Source: Deltaproteobacteria bacterium RIFOXYA12_FULL_61_11 (GTDB lineage Bacteria > Bdellovibrionota_F > JAHFAK01 > YA12-FULL-61-11). Taken from it: DNA of 12,239 nt. Of this stretch, positions 7,806-12,239 are shown one piece after another (position 1 is the stretch's first letter; each line of letters begins with the position of its first letter). The notes under the pieces were generated by a model. The model was not told the DNA's origin. It saw nothing but the letters and a program-made list of their open reading frames with translations, and did no database searches. The stretch is taken from the NCBI GenBank assembly GCA_001799195.1, contig MGSU01000105.1:1-12239 (forward strand). The letters are read 5' to 3'. The translations under genes and the position numbers were made by a program.

Positions 7806-7838
7806 CGCAATCCTCCTCGAAAACCTGAAGAAGGCAAA

Positions 7839-7867
7839 ATCATGCCATAGATTGCATGTCATTGCAA
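7839..7867 (-). promoter_or_regulatory. Predicted promoter of the PilZ-like gene
   Basis: On the minus strand TTGCAA (7867-7862) is followed by 17 bases and CATGAT (7844-7839), 4 of 6 matches in each box. The start point would be near 7832, about 27 bases before the ATG, leaving room for the AGGAGG site. Its -35 overlaps the direct repeat at 7851-7866 and is 8 bases from the divergent extended -10. Confidence 0.45.
7851..7866. repeat. 10-bp-spaced direct repeat between divergent promoters
   Basis: ATTGCA occurs at 7851-7856 and 7861-7866, one helical turn apart, between the PilZ -10 and the divergent extended -10. It overlaps the PilZ -35. A shared operator for both genes is possible, but this is inferred only from spacing and position. 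Confidence 0.3.
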
Positions 7868-7874
7868 GCATCGC

Positions 7875-7883
7875 TGGTAAAAT
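7875..7883 (+). promoter_or_regulatory. Extended -10 promoter candidate for the TolB-like gene
   Basis: TGG followed directly by TAAAAT is an extended -10 arrangement (TGn plus a 5-of-6 match to TATAAT). No good -35 is found at the usual distance, which is compatible with an extended -10. The start point near 7890 would give a leader of about 90 bases. Confidence 0.4.
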
Positions 7884-7979
7884 AATGACAACCCTGTACC
7901 TCGCCGCGCGTCCGGTGCTTGCCAAAACCGGTTCGATCATCGTAGGACTGGGAGAGGTTCTCCGCGCCGGGCGTGGTCC

Positions 7980-9029
7980 ATGCCTTTCCTCGTTCCTCCT
8001 CGCAGCGTCTCCACGAATTCGATCGTAGTGCTGTTCATGGTCTGCCTGACCTTGCTGCAGGATTGCGCCGACGATCGAGAGGTCTGCGTAATCTGCGATG
8101 GCACCGAACTCAGCACCGGGAGCTCTCCTGATCCTTCCAAGGACCTTGGGGAACCTTCCAGCGGACGCCTCGATCGCGGTACGGCCAATCCCGTGATCCA
8201 TGCACAAGTGGTGACGAACCCCGTCGAGAAACGGAGTTGGCCCCGCTGGTCGCCGAACGGTGACCTCCTCGTCTACAACCTCCCGGTCGATGCGGACAAC
8301 TCCGAGCTGTACCTCTTACGTTGGCGTTCGGACACCCCTGCCGAACGGATTGCATTCACCAACCCCGCCTTCCGCTACTTCCCGGTGTTGCGCCATGCTG
8401 ATGGACAACCTTCCCGTCTCGTCTACAGTAAAGTCACCGCGAACGGCGCAGGCCTGATGAGTGCTCCCGTGGATGGCACCAAGGAACAAGTGCTCACCGA
8501 TGAAGCCGACACCCTTGACGAACAAGCCGATTATTTCGGTGACAGAATCGTCTTCCAACGCACCAGGATCGTGAGCGGAGTGCAGGCGATCTGGCAACTC
8601 GAGCTCGCCTCCACCACCATCGCTCGACTGCTCTTCAATTGCCTCGATTCCGCTTGCGTGGATCCGCGTTTCTCTCCCGACGGGACCAAGGTTGCCTACA
8701 GTTCCAACCAAGACGGGAACTTCGACCTCTTCGTCTACGATCTCCTCACCTCGAAATCCACTCGGCTCACCCATTCCCTCTACGACGAGCGTCACCCGAG
8801 CTGGGACCCCGGAGGAGAACGCCTGGCGCACATCTCGAACCGAGACGAACGAGATGATGTATGGATCTTGGAACTCGCTTCCGGAGAAACCCTGAAGGTC
8901 CTCGACTTCTCCCTCCATGATCGCTTCCTCGACTGGCATCCGGTCGACCCGAACGTCCTCACGTTCGTTGCCGGGGACACGCTCGAGCACGGTATTCTGT
9001 TCATTTACCAGGAACTCATCGGCACCTGA
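7980..9029 (+). CDS. Exported TolB-like (PD40/WD40-like) beta-propeller protein
   Basis: The 349-residue protein has an N-terminal hydrophobic stretch (SIVVLFMVCLTLL, 14-26) that could be a signal peptide or anchor. A linker with C29, C36 and C39 follows, then a beta-propeller. PD40-type blade motifs are clear at 87-100 (WPRWSPNGDLLVYN), 228-242 (DPRFSPDGTKVAYSS) and 272-286 (HPSWDPGGERLAHIS); more degenerate blades lie between. The C29 context (LLQDC) is not a good lipobox, so lipidation is uncertain. Such propellers are usually periplasmic protein-protein interaction platforms. This one lacks the TolB N-terminal domain and no tol-pal genes are nearby, so it is a TolB-like protein and not TolB itself. 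The ATG at 7980 has only a weak Shine-Dalgarno; an internal ATG at 8037 would remove most of the signal and is less likely. It converges on the next gene. Confidence 0.78.
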   Translation: MPFLVPPRSVSTNSIVVLFMVCLTLLQDCADDREVCVICDGTELSTGSSPDPSKDLGEPSSGRLDRGTANPVIHAQVVTNPVEKRSWPRWSPNGDLLVYNLPVDADNSELYLLRWRSDTPAERIAFTNPAFRYFPVLRHADGQPSRLVYSKVTANGAGLMSAPVDGTKEQVLTDEADTLDEQADYFGDRIVFQRTRIVSGVQAIWQLELASTTIARLLFNCLDSACVDPRFSPDGTKVAYSSNQDGNFDLFVYDLLTSKSTRLTHSLYDERHPSWDPGGERLAHISNRDERDDVWILELASGETLKVLDFSLHDRFLDWHPVDPNVLTFVAGDTLEHGILFIYQELIGT

Positions 9030-9033
9030 GATC

Positions 9034-9048
9034 AGGTTGCCGCAACCT
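9034..9048. terminator. Hairpin between convergent genes, possible bidirectional terminator
   Basis: AGGTTGC and GCAACCT are perfect inverted repeats around one central base (working loop 3 bases), 5 bases after the TolB-like stop and 24 bases past the stop of the convergent gene. There is no T run on either side, so intrinsic termination would be weak. Confidence 0.4.
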
Positions 9049-9071
9049 AGCGAGTATCACCCGTGCGAACT

Positions 9072-10223
9072 TCAGGGCAGGGTATTCAGAGCGGGAATCC
9101 TCGCCAAGGCGACGGCCGCGGTCGCGTCTTCCACGGCAGCGCTCTCGAGCAGGGCGCGAAGGGCAGGCACGTTCAGGACGAGGTCGGGAATACTGGAATC
9201 CGGGTTTCCCTTGAGGATCAACTCGGCAACCGTCTCCACCGACTCGCCGTTCGACCTCGTCTGAGTCCCCGCGATCAACCTGCCGAATTGCACCTCATGG
9301 TGAATGCTGGTGTTGGAGAAGGTGGCCAGAACCGTATCATTATAGTTCCCACCTCCGAAGAGCATGACCTCGACATCGCCATAGGTGGTGATGTTCCTGA
9401 ATAATTTCAGAGCTAACAAGAGGTCGGCGGCGGTGCGTTCCCTGCAATCCTGGGCACACACCTGCTCTCGACAGGCCCAACCCGTGAGTTTGATGGGCTG
9501 GATCTCGGGTGAGGGTTCGATACCGACACTCCTCGCAAAGGTGGGATAGAGCTGGACTCCCTGCAGGAGGTACGGTGCCACGTCCTGACCAGCGCGCAAT
9601 TGTTGCTCGGTGACGAAGGTGACGGGGAAGGCTTCCGGGAACATGCGCTCAAGATAATGGTCCTCGCCTCGGCGAAGTACCTGCTGAGCCCAAGCGGGGA
9701 GCTTGCTCAGGTCCGGTTTAATGGGGATCGCGGCCAAGATCCGCTGACCGAAAAAGAAATGCAGGGTGTAATAGTAGTCTCCGTAAGTCTTGGCATAGTG
9801 ATCTTCACCCGGAACCCGTTGGGCCTTGTCTCCGGAGAGGGTGGAAAGGAGGGACAGGACTTTCTCGGCGACGCGGGTCAAAGTGACGTAGCGGGGAATC
9901 CCCCGTTCCATGCCCTCGATGGCACCGAGGAAGAACCGGCCGTCCGCCTTGAGCACATAGGACGCGAGGGTGAAGGAGGCTTGCTCGTCACCCAGGATTT
10001 TCGTAACCGTGGTCATAAAACGATAGGCGACTTCGTTCTCGGCAGCCAGTTCGAGTTCAGCCACTTGATATCGAGGACCTCCGTTGATCGAATACGGCTG
10101 GGGAGGAAAATGTGCGACGATCCGCTTGGTCGCGATGGTCTTCGCCGCCCCGGGTTCGAGTTTCGTCGCACCGGCATACGCGGTGCTACAGAGGAGAATC
10201 AACAAGAGGGTTAGGGTCTTCAT
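9072..10223 (-). CDS. Secreted protein of unknown function, 383 residues
   Basis: I do not recognise the family. The start at 10223 gives a clean signal peptide (MKTLTLLLILLCSTAYA, cleavage before GATK at 18) and has GGGAG 8 bases upstream; an in-frame extension to 10265 would bury it. Mature segments include PQPYSINGGPRYQVAELELA (41-60), a region dense in tyrosine and phenylalanine at 147-159 (YGDYYYTLHFFFG), and a cysteine cluster WACREQVCAQDC (C251, C256, C260). Next comes YGDVEVMLFGGGNYNDTVLA at 281-300. The C-terminal tail is alanine/leucine-rich. Three clustered cysteines in an exported protein suggest a disulfide or metal site. No membrane segment follows the signal, so the periplasm or outside is likely. 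It converges with the TolB-like gene; both are exported, so a shared envelope role is possible but unproven. Confidence 0.75.
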   Translation of the reverse strand: MKTLTLLLILLCSTAYAGATKLEPGAAKTIATKRIVAHFPPQPYSINGGPRYQVAELELAAENEVAYRFMTTVTKILGDEQASFTLASYVLKADGRFFLGAIEGMERGIPRYVTLTRVAEKVLSLLSTLSGDKAQRVPGEDHYAKTYGDYYYTLHFFFGQRILAAIPIKPDLSKLPAWAQQVLRRGEDHYLERMFPEAFPVTFVTEQQLRAGQDVAPYLLQGVQLYPTFARSVGIEPSPEIQPIKLTGWACREQVCAQDCRERTAADLLLALKLFRNITTYGDVEVMLFGGGNYNDTVLATFSNTSIHHEVQFGRLIAGTQTRSNGESVETVAELILKGNPDSSIPDLVLNVPALRALLESAAVEDATAAVALARIPALNTLP

Positions 10224-10297
10224 GGCGTGTACTCCCAACGATTGTTCTGGCCTTGGATGACGCAACGTGCAAATGCCGGGCCTAGTAAATAGTATTA

Positions 10298-10312
10298 TTA
10301 TTCAAAGAATAA
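10298..10312. promoter_or_regulatory. AT-rich palindrome, operator candidate in the divergent intergenic region
   Basis: TTATTC-AAA-GAATAA is a perfect 6-bp inverted repeat within an AT-rich island (about 10284-10320) of an otherwise GC-rich region. Its 15-bp, 7-1-7 layout recalls Fur/PerR-type boxes, without a convincing match to either consensus. The island also holds CATAAT at 10315-10320 and, on the minus strand, TACTAT, so it may contain the promoter of the minus-strand secreted-protein gene. I could not find a good -35 for that promoter. Confidence 0.35.
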
Positions 10313-10320
10313 GACATAAT

Positions 10321-10374
10321 ACCCGGTGTCAGGGAGGCCACCACAGCAGCGGTTGGGGTGGTTTTGCTCCGGGT
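10321..10374. other. Nested inverted repeat; possible structured RNA or attenuator
   Basis: An outer pair ACCCGG (10321-10326) and CCGGGT (10369-10374) encloses an inner hairpin. In the inner hairpin CCACC (10338-10342) and CAGC (10344-10347) pair with GTTG (10352-10355) and GGTGG (10357-10361). It has one A-G mismatch, an AGCG loop and one G-T pair. TTTT follows at 10362-10365, giving terminator-like form on the plus strand. It lies between the AT-rich island and the promoter of the nuclease gene. No known riboswitch signature was recognised. If transcription began from the CATAAT just upstream, the outer left arm would lie before or at the start point, so the outer stem may exist only as DNA. 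Confidence 0.35.
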
Positions 10375-10432
10375 AAGGCCACGGCAGGTACAAGACCCCC
10401 CTTATCCTTACGTTCCACCAGCGATCGCGCGG

Positions 10433-10461
10433 TTGTCATACCCTGCTCGGCATGCCATAGT
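10433..10461 (+). promoter_or_regulatory. Predicted promoter of the YycJ-like nuclease gene
   Basis: TTGTCA (10433-10438, 5 of 6) is separated by 17 bases from CATAGT (10456-10461, 4 of 6). The start point near 10468 gives a very short leader carrying GGAGGGAGG just before the ATG at 10487. This places the nested inverted repeat at 10321-10374 upstream of, not within, this transcript. Confidence 0.5.
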
Positions 10462-10486
10462 CGTGCATTGGAGGGAGGAAGCTCGA

Positions 10487-11263
10487 ATGCGCCACTTGGT
10501 CGCGTGCTGCCTTGCCAGTGGATCGGGCGGGAACGCTCTGTGGGTCGAAGCCGAGGACCAGGCAGTCTTGGTCGATGCCGGTTTGAGCTACAGAGAGTTG
10601 GAACGGCGGGTAAGCCTAGTCCAGGAGCTCGATCCCCAGCGTCTGGTCGCGGTGCTGATCACCCATGAACATCGGGATCATATCGATGGCCTCGCCGTAC
10701 TCGCGGAGCGGCTCGGTCTACCGGTCTACCTCCACCAGAAAACCGTCCCCATGGTCCAACGCAAGCTCGGAGGCCTACCCGAGGTGCGAGTCTTCGATTG
10801 CGAAACTGCATTCTCGATCGGTCCCCTCCAGCTTCGTGCCTTCCCGGTATCCCATGATTGCAGCAATCCGGTCGGCTTCCGCATCTCGCACCAGGGTCGA
10901 AGCCTCGGTCTCGCGACCGATCTCGGCATCGTCACCGAGGCGGTGAGCAACTCCTTGCGCGATTGTGAGGTGTTAGTGCTGGAAGCGAACCACGATCCCG
11001 CGCTGCTCTGGGCCGGACCGTATCCCGAGCAACTCAAACGCCGTGTCGCCGGCCGCTACGGTCACCTCTCCAATACTGCTTCGGCAACCTTACTCTCCTC
11101 GCTCTTGCATGCCGGGTTACACACCGTGGTGCTCGTCCATCTCAGTCGGCACAACAACACGCCGGACCTTGCCCGAACCGCCTTCACCGCCGTGCTCGCC
11201 TCCACCCCAACCCGACTGCTCCTCGCCGAACAGGACTCGCCCGGCGAACTCCTGGTCGTCTGA
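10487..11263 (+). CDS. Metallo-beta-lactamase-fold nuclease, YycJ/WalJ (ExoMBL) type
   Basis: The 258-residue protein starts with CCLASGSGGNALWVE and VLVDAGLSYRELERR, the typical YycJ opening. The metal site is complete: THEHRDHIDG (H60, H62, D64, H65), H123 in VSHD, D145 in ATDLG, and H218 in VHLSRHNN. GRYGHLSN at 189-196 and the segment EANHD plus YPEQLKRR are also hallmarks of this group, which usually runs about 260 residues. By family knowledge these are DNA exonucleases, implicated in mismatch repair in some bacteria; the Bacillus name comes from its place beside walRK, which is not seen here. The start at 10487 has a strong GGAGGGAGG; an upstream extension to 10358 runs through the promoter. 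It is cytoplasmic and monocistronic as far as visible. Confidence 0.88.
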   Translation: MRHLVACCLASGSGGNALWVEAEDQAVLVDAGLSYRELERRVSLVQELDPQRLVAVLITHEHRDHIDGLAVLAERLGLPVYLHQKTVPMVQRKLGGLPEVRVFDCETAFSIGPLQLRAFPVSHDCSNPVGFRISHQGRSLGLATDLGIVTEAVSNSLRDCEVLVLEANHDPALLWAGPYPEQLKRRVAGRYGHLSNTASATLLSSLLHAGLHTVVLVHLSRHNNTPDLARTAFTAVLASTPTRLLLAEQDSPGELLVV

Positions 11264-11328
11264 CCTGTACTTCGCCAAAAACAGAAAACCCAAACGGAAC
11301 CCACCAAGGGAGGTCAGGAGAGCGGGGT

Positions 11329-11448
11329 ATGCACACTGAGTCTTGGCTGACGTGGGTCTCGATGCGCAGCGGAGCCCAGTGGTACATGGGGGTCGATAAT
11401 CCGAAGTCCAACCTGGTTTGTGGTGTGGGGGCATGCTCGCTGTTTTGA
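11329..11448 (+). CDS. Candidate 39-residue small ORF between the nuclease and toxin-antitoxin genes
   Basis: An ATG at 11329 has AGGAG 8 bases upstream and opens a 39-residue frame rich in tryptophan (MHTESWLTWVSMRSGAQWYM at the start, ending VCGVGACSLF). Its end overlaps the -35 of the antitoxin promoter. It is either a small protein, a relic of a longer gene, or chance. I do not recognise it and there is no second line of evidence. The rest of this gap (11264-11328) shows nothing definite. Confidence 0.22.
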   Translation: MHTESWLTWVSMRSGAQWYMGVDNPKSNLVCGVGACSLF

Positions 11449-11473
11449 CGTCATAACGTTTTAGAGGTAGAGT
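11445..11473 (+). promoter_or_regulatory. Predicted promoter of the toxin-antitoxin operon
   Basis: TTGACG (5 of 6) at 11445-11450, a 17-base spacer, and TAGAGT (4 of 6) at 11468-11473. The -35 overlaps the 8-bp palindrome TGACGTCA (11446-11453). ACGT recurs at 11448, 11456 and 11477, so RHH-type half sites could be spread over the promoter. The start point would fall in the palindrome at 11474-11487. Confidence 0.55.
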
Positions 11474-11487
11474 CGAACGTATATTCG
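11474..11487. promoter_or_regulatory. Operator-like palindrome at the toxin-antitoxin start point
   Basis: CGAACGTATATTCG has perfect CGAA/TTCG arms around six bases, immediately after the -10. Ribbon-helix-helix antitoxins usually repress their own operon at such a site. It also differs by one base from the GAAC-N4-GTTC SOS box of Gram-positive-type LexA, so SOS control is an alternative reading. Confidence 0.45.
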
Positions 11488-11505
11488 GAGGTACTTGAGG
11501 TACTT
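11488..11505 (+). repeat. Tandem 9-bp duplication carrying two Shine-Dalgarno sites
   Basis: GAGGTACTT is present twice with no gap (11488-11496 and 11497-11505). The second copy places GAGG 6 bases before the ATG at 11507, which decides this start. The first copy lies too close to a TTG at 11495 for good initiation there. Confidence 0.6.
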
Positions 11506-11506
11506 T

Positions 11507-11740
11507 ATGAGTGAATCGGCAAAACGTTCGACTATTTATTTCGACCCGGACGTTCATAGGGCACTCAAAGTCAAGGCTGCACACGCAAGCTGTTCCGTTT
11601 CGGAAGTCGTAAACGCTGCCGTGAAAATCGCCTTGGCGGAAGACCACGAGGATCTACTAGCGTTCGACGAACGTTCCGGGGAGAAGACGATGAGTTACGA
11701 AGATCTCCTCAAGGACCTGAAGGCACATGGCAAATTATGA
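11507..11740 (+). CDS. Type II antitoxin, ribbon-helix-helix (CopG/RelB-like)
   Basis: The 77-residue protein has an N-terminal ribbon-helix-helix DNA-binding region: strand KRSTIYFDPD (6-15), helix VHRALKVKAAHA, turn, helix SVSEVVNAAVKIALAEDHED. An acidic C-terminal segment ends YEDLLKDLKAHGKL, the usual form of the toxin-neutralising tail. It should bind and neutralise the toxin encoded next, and repress its own promoter as a dimer or complex. The toxin ATG lies 14 bases inside its end, typical of translational coupling with antitoxin first. GC content is visibly below that of the flanking genes, suggesting acquisition by transfer. The in-frame TTG at 11495 would add four residues but has a poorer ribosome-binding site. 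Confidence 0.82.
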   Translation: MSESAKRSTIYFDPDVHRALKVKAAHASCSVSEVVNAAVKIALAEDHEDLLAFDERSGEKTMSYEDLLKDLKAHGKL

Positions 11741-11984
11741 GGTTAGGTTTTGTAAATCAGTGGCAAAAGACCTACGAACCATACCGAACCTCTATGTCAC
11801 AAAGATTCTCAAACGGATACAAGATCTTGCAATCGACCCTCGGCCCCCCGGTTGCGAAAAACTATCCGGTCAGGAGCGGTACCGAGTGCGCCAAGGTGGG
11901 TATCGAATCCTTTACGAAATCAAAGACCAGCATCTTGTCGTCATTGTCGTAAAGGTCGCGCACAGACGCGAAGCGTACCGGTGA
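11727..11984 (+). CDS. Type II toxin, RelE/ParE superfamily
   Basis: The 85-residue protein has the full RelE fold: strand YEVRFCKSVAKDLRTIP, two helices to about 35, PPGCEKLSGQERYRVRQGGY (40-59), YRILYEI, then VVIVVKVAHRREAYR at the end. R53 or R55, R60, R80/R81 and Y84 are in place of the basic and tyrosine residues used by ribosome-dependent mRNA endoribonucleases such as RelE. That favours RelE-type mRNA cleavage over ParE gyrase inhibition, because ParE proteins usually lack the C-terminal HRREAYR-type set. The gene overlaps the antitoxin by 14 bases and is AT-richer than its surroundings. It seems intact, so the module is probably active. Confidence 0.88.
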   Translation: MANYEVRFCKSVAKDLRTIPNLYVTKILKRIQDLAIDPRPPGCEKLSGQERYRVRQGGYRILYEIKDQHLVVIVVKVAHRREAYR

Positions 11985-12239
11985 TGATCGCAGCCTTCCC
12001 GTCCTCCTGGGAACATCCTCATCTCTGCTACAAAACTGCTACAAAACTATCCGGGACTATCCCCTCGGGGGAATGCGGGTGGGTACAACATGAAATGCTA
12101 CACGATGGATGACTTCCACGGCTGACTCCCAAGCCGGACTCGGTTTGCATGCCTAATCTGAAGTTCCTAGTCCATTTCGAGCGGAAACCCTTGGGGCGCC
12201 TAGAGATGGACGAGGATACATCTGCAGTTTTCTGACTAC
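11985..12239. other. Terminal region without a supported gene
   Basis: No reading frame here has a family signature or good ribosome-binding site. It contains the 11-bp tandem repeat at 12027-12048 and a small hairpin TCCCC-TCG-GGGGA at 12060-12072 with no T run. A 28-residue ORF from 12149 (MPNLKFLVHF, ending before 12236) lacks support. The segment downstream of a transferred toxin-antitoxin module may be a scar of accessory DNA. Confidence 0.4.
12027..12048 (+). repeat. Perfect 11-bp tandem repeat
   Basis: GCTACAAAACT occurs twice head to tail. It lies 42 bases past the toxin stop. Its role is unknown; recombinase-type half sites or slippage are possible. Confidence 0.6.

Noticed and set aside
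7806-8207. N-terminal extension of the PilZ-like protein
   Set aside because: The AGGAGG directly before 7805 fixes the shorter start; the extension has no conserved features and overlaps the divergent gene and both promoters.
10321-10420. Known riboswitch in the nuclease upstream region
   Set aside because: I looked for cobalamin, FMN, SAM and TPP-type conserved segments and found none; only generic pairing is present.
12085-12200. tRNA or tRNA fragment acting as an attachment site
   Set aside because: A segment like an anticodon arm (GGCTGACTCCCAAGCC) can be drawn, but there is no matching acceptor stem, T-loop GTTCGA-type sequence or CCA.

Overview
The window is GC-rich, gene-dense bacterial DNA with good Shine-Dalgarno sites and short intergenic spaces. 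Signal-peptide proteins, a TolB-type propeller and an ImuB/DnaE2 pair suggest a Gram-negative-type bacterium, perhaps of a proteobacterial or deltaproteobacterial-like lineage. No gene here fixes the phylum. Long antisense ORFs in the genes are a by-product of the base composition. No rRNA, CRISPR array, transposase or convincing tRNA was found.

Left part, all on the minus strand (transcribed right to left, 7805 to 1): a PilZ-like small protein; an elongation factor G-like GTPase whose stop overlaps the GTG start of a U32 peptidase-family protein of the RlhA (23S rRNA hydroxylation) type; a secreted protein of unknown function; then a Y-family polymerase relative lacking its catalytic acids (ImuB type), overlapping by 4 bases a DnaE-type polymerase that runs off the window edge (DnaE2/ImuC type). 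The last two form a mutagenic translesion-synthesis cassette. The EF-G/RlhA pair looks like a translation or ribosome-maintenance operon.

Middle part: divergent from the PilZ gene is an exported TolB-like beta-propeller protein (plus strand). It converges, across a small hairpin, on a minus-strand gene for a second secreted protein of unknown function. A 263-base divergent intergenic region follows, with an AT-rich palindrome and a 54-base nested inverted-repeat element. Next comes a YycJ/WalJ-type metallo-beta-lactamase-fold nuclease.

Right part: a compact type II toxin-antitoxin module (ribbon-helix-helix antitoxin plus RelE/ParE toxin) of visibly lower GC, with a recognisable promoter, an operator-like palindrome at the start point and a tandemly duplicated Shine-Dalgarno region. 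The last ~250 bases contain no convincing gene but do hold an 11-bp tandem repeat; together with the module they look like accessory DNA.

I see no clearly new multi-gene system. The most unusual points are the EF-G-like protein with altered GTPase motifs coupled to an rRNA-modification enzyme, the structured element at 10321-10374, and the two unassigned secreted proteins.
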